Shown one piece after another: positions 1 through 9,725 of a DNA stretch of 64,000 nt. Position 1 is the first letter of the stretch. Every line of letters starts with the position of its first letter. Source of the DNA: Limnanthes douglasii subsp. nivea. Taxonomy: Eukaryota; Streptophyta; Magnoliopsida; Brassicales; Limnanthaceae. Location: assembly GCA_036936605.1 (NCBI GenBank), contig JAUPFV010000004.1:66488352-66552351 (forward strand), read 5' to 3'. A program made the translations under genes and the position numbers. The notes beneath the pieces are model-generated. The model worked only from the letters and a program-made list of their open reading frames with translations, did not search any database and was not told where the DNA came from.

Positions 1-2240
1 ATTAAGGGTTCCCTTCTTCAGTCACGACGTTTTTTCCTTTTGTCACCACGAACGACAGCATGAGATTTGTCCTCGCTCGCAATTGGGTCACTGAGGATGA
101 CAGTGGTCTCTGATTCTGAGGGAATTTCAATAGGTTTGTTTACGTCATCGCCCTGCTCATTTTCCGCATCAGACAACTCCTCTGATTTCACACGATTGCT
201 GGGCGCCCGATCTCGTTTAGGCAAAGATACCTCAAAGTCTGGGGCCTCAAGTCTTCTCACGAAGTCAACAACATCAGGAGGAGTCTGTAGTTCTTCGATG
301 CTCAGAATAACCATTTGGTTCTTTTCGGGTTTAGTTCCAAACAGATTTTTTGGTTAGAAAGTAATCATTTGGTTAGAAAATAACCATTTTGTACCTTTCG
401 GGTTCGGTTCCAAACGGTTCTTCTGGTTACAAAGTAACCATTTTGTTAGAAACTAACCATTTGGAACCGAAACCCGAATGTAACCGAACCGAACCGAGAA
501 GAACCAAACCGAACTGAATTTTAATCAGTTCCTAAATGGGTACTAGTTTTAAAGAACCGAAAGAACCGAGAACCGAACCGAAGCGAAATTTAATTGGTTC
601 CTAAATGGGTACTAGTTTTAAATAACCGAAAGAACCGAGAACCGAAAGAACCGAACCGAAGAACCGAATGCCCATGCCTATTGTAAACTATCTTTTATGG
701 GTTGGCAAGAGAGGAGTAAAAGAAGGGCAACTTCAGAGATTTTGACAGTCCAAATATTCCTATATATTGCTCCATGGAGATTGGGATCCGAGATAGTCGA
801 GAAGCCATAATGGTAGACTTTAGAGTATACCAAGCGTTAGGAGTTAATTGGGTCAGGCATATCTCGAGGATCTCAAAATACCTGACAATTTCGGGATCAA
901 AGGGAAGTCGTAGACCACAATTGAAAAGCTCGGTAAAAAAATACTATTTCTCGAGCTTGTATGGATAAGGGAGTCTCACCGGGCTTGGGGAAGCGGACTT
1001 TAACACAGTAAGTAATTACCTAGATTCTCTTCAAACCGTCTTCCTTGTCGGGAGAATAGTATAGGTATTTGCCGTTGAAAAGAGACAGAATATGTTCGTT
1101 GGTCAGACGAATATGGTAGCCAGTTACAACATCGACGATTTCAGGAGGCAACAACTCTCTTTCAACGTCACCAACGACGAGAGTATTTTTAGTCTAAGAT
1201 TTGTTGGAGCGTCTGGTTTAGTATTTTCGTTCTCAACTCTTGGTGGCACAGGTGCCAGGATAGGCGCGTCTTCAACTCTCACCGATGCAGATGCCTTGAA
1301 GGGTTTTTGGCTAGTTTTCTCAGCGTTTTTACTTCCGACCTTCGTCGATGTAGAAGCCTTGGTGGAAGGTTTATGAGGGGCTTTTCCAGTAGCGTCGTCG
1401 TTAACTTTTGTCGACGCGGTGCCTTGGAGAAAGGTTTTTGTGTAGCTTTTTCAGTAGGTTTCTCCTCGGCATTTGTCGACACAGCTACCTTAGTGGAGGG
1501 TTTATGACTAGTTTTCTCAGCATGATTTACCCCTGCCGATGCAGAGGCTTTGGAGGATTTATGAGTTGGTTTCACATCTTCGGCATTTTTCATTTCGTGG
1601 GCAGGGATTTATCAGCAGCTGTCAATCCATGGGAGGAAGGAGTTGCAAGGACCGCACTTGAGCTGCTGTTGACCCGAACGTGACCAGGTGTTGGGACTCC
1701 AGTCTTTTTGGAAGCGGCTTCTTCGCGCTTCCTCATTTCCTCATCTTGATGGATCACCCACTTAAGAGTAGTCGCAGTGTTATGGCTGGTCCGACTTCCT
1801 ACGATAGTCGGGGTCAGTTGAATATATTCTGGAGGAGTGGATGAGGAGCTAGAGTCACCCATAGTAAAATCAGAGTTTTGGGTCGGTCGATGGTATCCGA
1901 GGTCTTGAAGGAGCATGGATATTTTCAGCGTTGGATCTTCTGGGATAAGAATGAGCAACAACGATAGGCCTTTTTGACAAAGAGGCCCTTGGGATGGTTG
2001 GAAGATTCGCGTTGAGGAAAAGTTTCGAGGGGCCTGTATTTTTGGGTTTTGGGAAGATCAACGGTTCCGAGCTCAGTGGTGATATAAGATTCTTATGAAT
2101 TAACCCGGCGGCTCGGTATTCTTCTGCCCGGTCGGTGATGCTAAGATAGTCGATGAAACCAAAGACTGGCTTCTGAGGAGAATCGGTTTTCTTCTTCGGT
2201 TTCTTACGAGACGGGGTTTTTTCATAAAATAAATCGGACT
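1..2240 (-). pseudogene. Antisense extra gene (aORF) relic of Tat element E0
   Basis: The - strand carries a degraded homologue of the large antisense gene found intact at 17064-20027. The best match is in about 690-1010, where the reading has FTELFN, then a run like LRLPFDPEIVRYF, then TPNAWYTL and IMASRLS. These are the hallmarks of the central domain of the E1 copy, which resembles the Pfam 'putative gypsy type transposon' family PF04195. Nearer the 5' end (about 1280-1960) are Ser/Lys/Thr-rich frames, and 18-314 holds an acidic/basic frame that may be downstream sequence. Stops and frameshifts break it, and a repeat-rich insertion (315-680) splits it. It is antisense to the LTR and polypurine tract at 2806-3145, as in E1 and E2. 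The pol genes of this element would lie left of the window. Confidence 0.7.
315..680. mobile_element. hAT-like fragment rich in GAACCGAA repeats
   Basis: This stretch is made of imperfect repeats of GAACCGAA and GGTTAGAAAGTAACCA and interrupts the aORF relic. Its right end reads CCGAATGCCCATGCCTA, whose complement TAGGCATGGGCATTCGG resembles hAT terminal repeats in plants. No matching left terminus is present, so it is either truncated or not a hAT. The same AACCGA-type subterminal repeats occur in the clear hAT element at 5006-5655, which supports the call but does not prove it. Confidence 0.4.
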
Positions 2241-2319
2241 TTATCTCTCTAGAAAGGGATGAGTAGCAAGAGTTTATCTCTCTAAAACTTAGTTAAAATG
2301 CCAAAATGAAGGAATGAAA

Positions 2320-2453
2320 CTATTTATAGAAAAACAAGCGTGGTAAAGGTCTGCTCCATGGAGAAGCGCAATCAAAAAGAGCGTCGGGAATATCAAGAGT
2401 CGCTTAACCAAAATACTAGTTAAAGGGCGACCCAGTTATCACGAGACACGTGT
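2320..2453 (-). promoter_or_regulatory. Putative aORF promoter of E0 (G-box palindrome and TATA)
   Basis: The perfect palindrome GACACGTGTC lies at 2444-2453, and a TATA-like TCTATAAATA reads on the - strand at 2321-2330. They are followed (in - direction) by a CTCTCTA-rich leader. The same order (palindrome, TATA, CTCTCTA leader, aORF) is found in E1 (16788-16970) and E2 (32022-32200), which argues for a real promoter of the antisense gene. G-box elements of this type bind bZIP/bHLH factors in plants; binding here is inference. Confidence 0.6.
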
Positions 2454-2805
2454 CCATTCGGGCGGCAACAGCAGACCTAGGGGCTAGATTTATAACACGC
2501 GCGTAGGTGACCAAGTAATGAATAACACGTTGACAAGCTGAAGAATGACACGTGGACGATTCGTTAACAGGGTTCTATGGGAGAGCATAGTGGGCTTTTG
2601 AAAAATTAGCTCGACCCAAGGCCCACAAAGATGGTTCAAATAGTTTGGATTCAGCCTTGTTTGCATCTAGCCCACCACACTATGACAAACCAGAAGCTCG
2701 GCTCTTAGGAAGCCATTTATAAAGGGTTGGCTTACATAGAAGCCCACGACGAATCCCGACCCGATAATTCCACACTCGAGTAGTTTTTGCTCGACTCTCC
2801 GTAAA

Positions 2806-2818
2806 ACTAGGGGGCTAC
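2806..2818 (+). other. Polypurine tract of E0
   Basis: The sequence AACTAGGGGGCTAC ends immediately before the LTR start at 2819. A G-rich purine tract here is the expected primer site for plus-strand DNA synthesis. It tells that the LTR to its right is the 3' LTR and that the element reads on the + strand. Confidence 0.6.
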
Positions 2819-3145
2819 TGATAAGGGTATAAAATGCCAAGATTAATAAGGGGTCCAATTGATAATGTATAAATTTATAAGGGCCTACTTGTAAGGATAG
2901 AAAATGTAAGACGTAAATGTAAATACGGGGCTAACATGTAATTAGAGTAAACATAGCATGTGACAGTGGAGTCCACCACCGACACTATATAAGGAAAGAT
3001 CCCTTTTTGGGAAAAAGGTATCTTCTAATCATTGGTATTTTATTTTGACTACTTTCTCTCTCTAGAACTTTGTATTTATTCACCTCACACCCTTCCACAA
3101 TACATGTTACCCGATAATCCACCCTAGATATTCTGATACTTATCA
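2819..3145 (+). repeat. 3' LTR of Tat element E0
   Basis: A 327-bp unit starts TGATAAGGGT and ends GATACTTATCA, so it has the TG...CA ends of an LTR plus an extended terminal inverted repeat TGATAAG/CTTATCA. A TATA box (CTATATAAGG) lies near 2984, followed by a pyrimidine-rich leader. A polypurine tract abuts its left side. The sequence differs from the E1 and E2 LTRs, so it belongs to another family. The partner LTR is outside the window, so no target duplication can be checked. Confidence 0.65.
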
Positions 3146-3660
3146 TGGATGATTTCTTGTCGGAGGAGGATGAACCTTTGACAGACCATCTCCAAACTCA
3201 AAATGAAGTACATTTCATGTTTTTTGAAATTTCAGTGCGAATATAGCACTACCAACGCTATGAACAGCATGAACTGCGAAACGACGCTCGATTTTGACAA
3301 AATTGCGAATGGACAATTCGCAAATTTGCCGAGTTTGAGCATTCACTGCTCGCGAATTGGACAACAGCGGACTTCGCAATTTTGTCCAATTCACGAGTAG
3401 AGAACGTTTAATTTTGACAATTTCGCGAATTCCCTACTATTCGAAGTGTTGTGATACTAATAAATGTTTGTTAATCACTGCAGTACCGTGGAGGATCTGA
3501 ATTGTTGGTTGAAGCGGGTGACCAGAAACGAGTTATCCGTCTGCCACCACAAATCCTATTGACAGAAATCTTGTAATCAAATCACCATGGTGTAATTGTC
3601 TTGTTCTTATTTGTATATGAGGTTATGAAATACTGTAATACTTGACCAATCATGTACATA
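3145..3660 (+). other. Two short exon-like segments of an unrecognised gene
   Basis: Directly after the LTR an open stretch (3145-3207) reads MDDFLSEEDEPLTDHLQ. At 3484-3576 a second stretch follows a good acceptor (TCACTGCAG) and reads about 30 codons, including [20 protein letters not shown], to a TAA stop. AATAAAA near 3673 could be a polyadenylation signal. The composition looks like genuine plant coding sequence (the 3' end of a host gene, or a captured fragment) rather than retroelement. I do not recognise the protein. The 5' part would have been removed or displaced by the E0 LTR. Confidence 0.35.
3349..3397. repeat. 16-bp stem hairpin
   Basis: CTCGCGAATTGGACAA at 3349-3364 and TTGTCCAATTCACGAG at 3382-3397 form an inverted repeat with one mismatch. 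It sits in the putative intron between the two exon-like stretches. Further AATTCGC/GCGAATT motifs surround it, so it may be part of a small degenerate foldback element. Confidence 0.5.
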
Positions 3661-3884
3661 CATTTTTATATGAATAAAAGTTATCTGTATGAAGTTATGA
3701 AGAGGAATATTGTTTGATACAACGAGTCTGTTAAATCAAGTATATGTATTAAATCATTTCGAGTTTTGTATACTTATAAATTTGACATTTTAAACTTGGA
3801 ATTCTGGTCTGTCATAGTATCCACCCTATACGTTGATAAGAAAATTATCCAACAGATAAATGGAATTTTCGAAGACTACTAGCC

Positions 3885-4213
3885 TGTAGATAGCAAAAGA
3901 GATGAGAGCAGGAGAAATTTTTATTGAAGAAATTTTTATTGAAGCTTTTGTGATGATGTTATTGTTGTTTGATACATTACATATCCTATTGCATATCCTA
4001 TATTTATATTAGTATATTATTTTGTTTTAATGACAGAATAATATTTTTGACTAATATAATATTTTTTTTAAATCTAAAATTAAATCTCTAAAAGGATATG
4101 AATAATATTTTTAATATATTATCCAAATTTTTGAACAATATATTAATTAATTAATTATTTTAATTAATTAATTAATTAATGTCTTGTTAGTTTAATTTAA
4201 TTTGGTTCCAACA
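3885..4213 (-). repeat. 3' LTR of the small element (329 bp)
   Basis: This is the left copy, reading TGTTGGAACC...TATCTACA on the - strand. It contains a 15-bp tandem duplication (AAATTTTTATTGAAG twice near 3915-3944) absent from the other copy, and a run of TTAATTAA repeats near 4140-4180. Its differences from the right copy indicate considerable age. Confidence 0.8.
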
Positions 4214-4286
4214 ATGCCTCTCTTAAATTAAGCTTTCGGATAACTCTTGAAGATATGGTCCATCTGATAAAAAAAAAATTTCTCTC

Positions 4287-4520
4287 TGTTCCGGTCGCCT
4301 CCTCCAATCATCTACGGGATCTTCTACGGTCTTTTCCAGGCCTGTTCCAGTTACCTCCAATCATCTACGGTCTTTTCTGGTCACCTCCGATCTTCTACGG
4401 TCTTTTCCGGTCACCTCTAATCATCCACGGTTCTTTTACGGCCACCTCCGATCTTCTACGGTCTTTTCTGGTCGGTTCCGGTGACCTCCAATCATCCACG
4501 GTCTTTTCCCGTTTTCCCGG
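4287..4520. repeat. Minisatellite of about 30-bp units
   Basis: Degenerate tandem units contain CGGTCTTTTCCGGTCACCTC and AATCATCTA/GATCTTCTA. At least six units can be followed. They make up the interior of the small LTR element next to its 3' LTR. Frames through it are repeat translations, not genes. Confidence 0.75.
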
Positions 4521-4544
4521 TAACTTCTGATCCTCGATGGGTTT

Positions 4545-4985
4545 TTTCATATTTTTCTTCCCCCATTTTTTCTTAATCCTCTTTTTCTTTTTCTTTTTTT
4601 TCTTCTTCTTCCATTTTTTTTCTTCTTCTTTTTCTTTGCCAAAAAACATATTTTTCTCCGAATGAAAACACTATTTTTCTTTTTCCTCCGCCATCGGATT
4701 TTTCTTCCGTTTTTTTTTCAGTAGACAACGCTTTTTTCTCCGCGGACAATGCTCTTATTCTTCGAACTTTTTCTTCTCCAGGTGACAATACCTTTTCGTC
4801 TCGGACAATAAATTGCTGTATTTTTTTCTTCTCTTTTTTTCACTTTTTTTTCCGGCGAACAACAAATCGCTGTTTTTTCTCCAACAGACACCATCTTCTT
4901 ATTTATTCTCCGGCAGATACAGCCAGCGGACAACGTTCTTCGTCTTTTTTCTCTTTTTTTTTTCGGCGGATAGCAAATCGTTGTC
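4545..4985. repeat. Polypyrimidine low-complexity tract
   Basis: The + strand is dominated by T and TTC runs with interspersed TCCGGCGGACAA-like motifs. On the - strand this produces Lys/Glu-rich frames that I regard as compositional artefacts. It is internal sequence of the small LTR element. Confidence 0.7.
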
Positions 4986-5005
4986 CGCCGACATAACGTA
5001 ACACT

Positions 5006-5655
5006 TAGGGGTGAGCAAAAACCGAAAAAAACCGAACCGACCGACCAAATCAAACCGAAATTTTTCGGTTTGGTCGGTCTAAAAATAATAATATTCGGTT
5101 TCGGTTTTAAAATTTCAAACCGAAATAAATTCGGTCGGTTTTCGGTTTTTCGGAAAGGGGAACCGAATAAACCGAAACCGACTAGTTTTACACCACTTCT
5201 AAAACTAATAAGCCTTTATCCTAGTGGTCCTAGTTTAAAATTTAAACTGCTTGCAGTTTTGGAAACACTGGTTCGAACCCAGAGGTGTCCTTTTTTGACA
5301 TGTGGAGCGTCCTTTTGGACAAATTATATATATTCCATTTTATTCCTACTTTCGTTATATATTTCTGTTTTATTCATATTGTTTAATAACCGAACCTTAT
5401 ATATTTCTGTTTTATTCATATTGTTTAATAACCGAACCGCACCGACCGAATCAAACCAAACCGCACCGAACCGCACCGAACTGCACCGACCGAACGGACC
5501 GAACCGCACCTCTGTTAAAACTGAAAAACCGACCGAAACCGAAAAAACCGATTTTTTTATTACTAAATCGGTTTAATAATATACAAACCGAATTATTTCG
5601 GTTCGGTTTAAAAATTTATAAAAATACCGACCAAACCGACCGAATCTCACCCCTA
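5006..5655. mobile_element. Non-autonomous hAT element with 8-bp target duplication
   Basis: The 650-bp element begins TAGGGGTGAG and ends CTCACCCCTA, a perfect 10-bp terminal inverted repeat of the hAT type. It is flanked by identical 8-bp direct repeats GTAACACT at 4998-5005 and 5656-5663, the target-site length diagnostic of hAT. Both subterminal regions are packed with AACCGA/CGGTCGGTTT motifs, as expected for transposase-binding subterminal repeats. A unit of about 44 bp (TTATATATTTCTG...AACCGAACC) is tandemly duplicated at about 5354-5437. No transposase is encoded. It is nested in the small LTR element and so is younger than it. Confidence 0.9.
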
Positions 5656-5678
5656 GTAACACTCTTCTTTTGCCTCTT

Positions 5679-5691
5679 GGCTCTGATACCA
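5679..5691 (-). other. Primer-binding site (initiator tRNA-Met type)
   Basis: The - strand reads TGGTATCAGAGCC two bases after the LTR end. This is the well-known copia-type site complementary to the 3' end of initiator tRNA-Met. It fixes the right LTR as the 5' LTR. Confidence 0.85.
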
Positions 5692-5693
5692 AT

Positions 5694-6003
5694 TGTAGAT
5701 AGTAAAAAAGATGAGAGAAGAAGAAATTTTTATTGAAGCTTTTGTGATGATGTTATTGTTGTTTGATACATTGCATATCCTATATTTATATTAGTATATT
5801 ATTCTATTTTAATGACAAAATAATATTTTTGACTAATATAATTTTTTTTTTTAAATATAAAATTAAATCTAAAAAAAATATGAATAATATTTTTACATCA
5901 AAAATATATTATCCAAATCTTTGAGCAATATATTAATTAATTAATTAACTTAATTAATTAATTAATTAATATCTTCGTAGCTTAATTTAATTTGGTTCCA
6001 ACT
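5694..6003 (-). repeat. 5' LTR of the small element (310 bp)
   Basis: This is the right copy of the pair. It matches the left copy throughout but lacks the 15-bp duplication and has several small indels in the AT-rich part. The last base of the outer end is T where CA/TG would be expected, so the terminus has mutated. Confidence 0.8.
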
Positions 6004-6031
6004 AAACCAAGGTGAAAAAAAAAAATCCTAA

Positions 6032-6429
6032 TTACGCTTCAGGTTCATTCTCTTGTACAGATTGTGTTTGGACTCGGACTCGACTTCTAAGCTCTTCGAA
6101 AGCCTTCATGCTTTCTGCATCAAATCCTCCAGGAAACTGGAAAACACCCATCTCACCATTTTAGTAGTAGAACAAATACAAATGTAACTAGAAGACTTGA
6201 GAAATTCAAAAACACTTGAATATAACCTTACTATATATTTATTTATATGCTTGTTTATGAATTTCAAGTTTGAAATTAAACTTACTTGGTAAACACGGAA
6301 GGCAAAACGGACACCATGCAGAACCAAAAACTCTCTGTTTGGTTCCTTGTCAGATCCACTCGTGGGGTCAAGTTCAGAAGCTACACGTTTCATGTATTTC
6401 CTTGGCAGTTGAACCGACGACAGTTTAAT
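6032..6429 (-). pseudogene. CHUP1-like: CHUP1-like gene fragment: last two exons with intron
   Basis: On the - strand, exon A (6286-6429, 48 codons) follows an acceptor (GGTTGGATACAG). It opens with IKLSSVQL and contains KYMKRVASELD, SGSDKEPNREF and LHGVRFAFRVYQ. A GTAAGT donor, a 149-bp intron and a TTTTCCAG acceptor lead to exon B (6032-6136), which starts FPGGFDAESMKAFEELRSRV and ends at TAA. These are hallmark sequences of the C-terminus of CHUP1, the chloroplast outer-envelope, actin-linked protein that positions chloroplasts. Splice sites and frame are preserved across the intron. Upstream of exon A I find no further CHUP1 homology, although a splice-like AAG/GTATGG lies near 6510. It is a truncated gene end: a capture by a transposon, a partial duplication, or the remnant of a broken locus. 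Confidence 0.85.
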
Positions 6430-7224
6430 CTGTATCCAACCACAAAAATGTTAATTAAAACACAGAAACAGATTTAAGTCTTGTAATTCCGATTGATGTT
6501 AAACCATACCTTGCCAATGTCGCAATTTTGATTCGAGAATCGCGAATGCCCAACGCCCGTACACTATTCGTCCAGACAGCAAATTCCAATTTTGAAAACT
6601 CAAGAATCTTAAATTCCTAAAAACTCAACCAAAATCAACAAAACTCTTACCAAAACATTGACAACCAATACACTAACACAAATCTGCAACTTATTTAAAA
6701 AAAAAACAACGTTTAGATGAAAATTCGAATTTTTCGACAGAACATATAACTCTAAATATCACTAAAATAACCTAACTAAATTGAACGAAAATTACATTAA
6801 TAGGTATATGATTTGTAAGTTCGGATTTAAGAAATCTTGAGTTTGGTTTGGCCGATTTTGAGAGCTTTTGGTGAAGAAAAGAGAGAAAAGATGAACTTTA
6901 GCTGAAATACAGCTTTTATATAATTGGTAAATTGGTCATTTTTGGGATTTTTTATAGCCAAAATAGATCTCATTATAAAAGGGTCTCATTATAGCCAAAA
7001 TGGGTCTCGAAATAGTCTTTCCCTTTTACTTGTATTGTCATATTTATTCAATTTTATTTATCTACTTTATCAATAAATATATTAGTGAGTTTCTGATGAA
7101 TACTAATCACCGTCGCTATTCTTTTTTAATGTTTTATCTTTGATTTATAAAGTTATGTTATTGGTAACTATACATGGTCCTATAGTCGATTTCTTTCTTG
7201 TTATTTGTTTTCTGATTTTTATCC
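6430..7224. other. No gene identified; AT-rich spacer
   Basis: I see no coding potential here. The stretch includes tandem-like phrases TCATTATAGCCAAAATGGGTCTC and ATAGCCAAAATAGATCTCATTATA near 6950-7010, and a purine-rich GAAGAAAAGAGAGAAAAG near 6872. The last 100 bp may be the 5' leader of the LINE that follows. Confidence 0.5.
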
Positions 7225-8123
7225 ATGATTATTGCTATTTGGAATGTTCGAGACCTTAATGACCATATTAGGCAAATTGATGTTCGTGATTATGTTTTAT
7301 CCAATAATATAACCTTAATCTGTTTACTTAAGATTAGAGTTAGCATAAACAATGTAGATAGAATCATGAGAACTATGTTTCCGTACTGGCATTATAAAAC
7401 CAACCGTGACGCACACCCATACAGAAAGATTTGGATCGCTTGGAATCTTAGCGTTTTCAAAATTGGAATTTTTTAGCTTATCGTCCCAGTACATCGACGG
7501 TAAAGTCATTTATATCTCTAAGAATAATTATTTTTTCCTCACGACAATTTCCTAATGAATTTATCGCGTCCTTGTTAATAAATATTATGACGATTATTTC
7601 CTCCACTCCTTCACACACTTTGACATCCCCTGACCTCAGACCGTACCCCCATTTCCCTCTACTTAACCTCTTCTATTACCCTTACTGGCAAGCCTTTCAA
7701 GTTTTTTTAACATGTGGTAGTTCCATCCGAGTTACCTTTCTATTATTTCCAAAAATTGGAAATTACCTCTCTTGGGTAACCCCATGACCATCCTAACCAA
7801 CAAGCTGATCAGACTTCAGGCCACCTTATTGAGCTGAATAAGAGATCGTATAGTAACATAAGTGATAGGGTGGATAAAGCTTGAAATGAGCTCCATCAAG
7901 CCCAACATAGACTTGCTTCCCATCATAATGAACCCAACCTCATTGAGATAAAGATTCAGGGTTCCAAAAGCTTTATCTCTCTCAACAGAGCTGAAGAATC
8001 ATTCCTCAAGAAAAAATTAAGGGAATTTTGGTTAAAGCATGGAGATCAAAACACCAAATATTTTCACAATAGTATAAGAGCCAATAGAGCTAGAAACAAG
8101 ATTATCACCATAAATGACCCTTA
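7225..8123 (+). pseudogene. LINE ORF2 relic (endonuclease start and RT linker)
   Basis: The reading at 7225-7476 starts MIIAIWNVRDLND, the N-terminal motif of the APE-type endonuclease of plant L1-like LINEs. After frame loss, the part at about 7940-8118 reads NRAEESFLKKKLREFWLKHG, then DQNTKYFHN and ANRARNKI. This is the conserved linker between endonuclease and reverse transcriptase. Stops and shifts separate the two. It ends abruptly at the LTR-like sequence starting near 8124, so a Ty3 element appears to have inserted into or deleted the rest. Confidence 0.75.
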
Positions 8124-8476
8124 TGGGTGATGAGGGTAAAATGTATTGTGAGGGTATTCATGGTTTTTTTAGAGAGTAGTAAGAGAAAAAAGTGCTTGTA
8201 TTTAATCTCGTTGGAAAAAGTCAAACCTATTTAATACCGTTGGTTGGGGTATTTATACTTTTTTCTATGACCATGGCCCGTTCGGGTTGGATATTATATT
8301 TGGGTCAATCATATGAGCCCCCAAACCCAAGAACTAATGTGTTAGGTACACGGCTGAGTCATTGGTCCACATAATTTACTGTTCATTCATTGAATTTTAT
8401 TTATCCGGTCTGAAATGCCCCTTCAGATAAAATCAGAATTATTATAATACTCCTCCAAAGGTATCTGATCCGATCA
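8124..8476 (-). repeat. Degenerate LTR of the E1/E2 superfamily
   Basis: It follows the same landmarks as the E1 and E2 LTRs in order: TGGGTGATGAGGGTAAAAT at the start, GGTTGGGGTATTTATA (the TATA box on the - strand), TTGGGTCAATCATATGAGCC, a TCCGGTC motif, and an end near GATCCGATCA followed by AGCCCCC, the polypurine-tract equivalent. Divergence is high. It directly precedes the integrase relic at 8560-9725 and would be its 3' LTR. Confidence 0.65.
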
Positions 8477-8559
8477 TATAGCCCCCTTAGCTCTTTCAAA
8501 AAATCTTTGGGGAGAGCTAACCATGTTAGGTAATAGCTAATTATATATTGATTGAGATA

Positions 8560-9725
8560 TATACACCTCGTTAAAACCTCCACGCGCCACCAAGGTAGGA
8601 AAGAGTATGCTCACAAATATTTACATTGAATTAAAAGAAATTAAATATTTACTAGATGAGTTTATTCTAACTATAACCCGAGATGCTCAACATTCCAATG
8701 ATGCTTCAACATATTGTTTTCTTTGTCTGGAAGCTTGTACGTTCCTTGCTTGACTCTTTCACATACGATGTATGGTCCTTCCTCATTCGGAACCAACTTT
8801 CCGAACTGCTTATTCTTAGTGTGCATGAACACTTTTCTTAACACTTTATCTCCTACTTGAAAATCTCTTCTTTTTTACTTTAGATGGAAACCAGCTCCTC
8901 ATCAAGCCTTGGTAATGTGCAGTTCTTAAATGTGCTTTCACTCTTTTCTCTTCAATTAAATCCAATTGAGCCCTCACACTTATCTCATTCTATCTGCGGA
9001 ATAATTTTTAACTTTGAAGAAATGAATAGTAGCTTCTATAGGTGTAATCGCATCCATCCCATAAACTAAAGCAAAAGCAGACTCTTGTGTGGCTGTATGA
9101 GGAGTAGTTTAGTATGCCCATGGTACCTCTTGTAAGTAGCTTGGTCATTTCCTAGCTGGTCCTTCTAAATTTTTTTTAAGCCCGATTTTTTTTTTCGGTT
9201 TTCCACTTCAACTTGTCAATTGGCTTGAAGTGAAAATGAGAAGAGAAAAAGTGTTGAAATCCTCTTGATGTCTAAAATACATCTATGTATTTATTATCAA
9301 ATTGTGGACCATCAGCTGTAGTAATACGCTTGGGAATACCAAATCGGAAACACATGTTGGAGAGAATAAACTTTATCACTGCCTTAGATGTAGTTACAAA
9401 TAAAGGTGTAGTTTCTACCCACTTAGAGAAGTAATCTATTGCCACGATTATGGTACGACAACCTCAGAAGCCATTGGAAGGGTCTCACTAGATAAAGTCC
9501 CCATCTATAAAAAAGTATAGGTTCAGATACTGATTCTTTAGGGACTGTTGGCACATGGATTGAATTTCTATATCTTTGACAAAGATCACATCTTTTCACC
9601 AAATCTGCATCTGCCATAATATTAGGCCAATAATATCATGCCAACAAGAATATTTTAGTCAAAACTTTAGAGCCACAATATGCTGACTCTTCTCCATCAT
9701 GTAACTCTTAGGATTGAATTTCAGA
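8560..9725 (-). pseudogene. Tat-type integrase relic
   Basis: The - strand matches the E1/E2 pol C-terminus. 8565-8630 corresponds to the non-coding segment at 35600-35660 (CTCGTTAAAACCTCC, GAAAGAGTATGC). 8650-9120 matches the GPY/F-type end. 9423-9617 reads KRCDLCQRYRNSIHVPTVPK, the integrase zinc-finger end, followed by SEPI. Stops are frequent. Unlike E0, E1, E2 and E4, only about 85 bp separates LTR and integrase 3' flank, so this copy has no antisense gene. Confidence 0.75.

Larger units (their letters stand above)
3885..6003 (-). mobile_element. Small non-autonomous LTR element with copia-type ends
   Basis: Two direct repeats (3885-4213 and 5694-6003) flank about 0.8 kb of own internal sequence plus a nested hAT. 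On the - strand the LTR starts TGTTGGAACC and ends TATCTACA. Just inside the right LTR is GGCTCTGATACCA (5679-5691), whose complement TGGTATCAGAGCC is the classical primer-binding site for initiator tRNA-Met used by many Ty1/copia elements. Beside the left LTR the - strand has AAGAGAGGCAT as a polypurine tract. No gag or pol is visible: the interior is a 30-bp-type minisatellite and a polypyrimidine run. This fits a TRIM or similar non-autonomous element. A clean target duplication is not visible (TAGCC against AAACC). Confidence 0.8.

Noticed and set aside
320..672. Telomere-like or interstitial telomeric repeat
   Set aside because: The motif is GAACCGAA, not TTTAGGG, and it is irregular.
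4395..5053. Lys/Glu-rich reading frames on the - strand
   Set aside because: They are translations of a polypyrimidine tract and a minisatellite inside a non-autonomous LTR element, with no conserved domain.
5070..5736. Two overlapping + strand frames rich in Asn/Arg/Thr/Pro
   Set aside because: They are translations of the AACCGA-type subterminal repeats of the hAT element and cross its right end.
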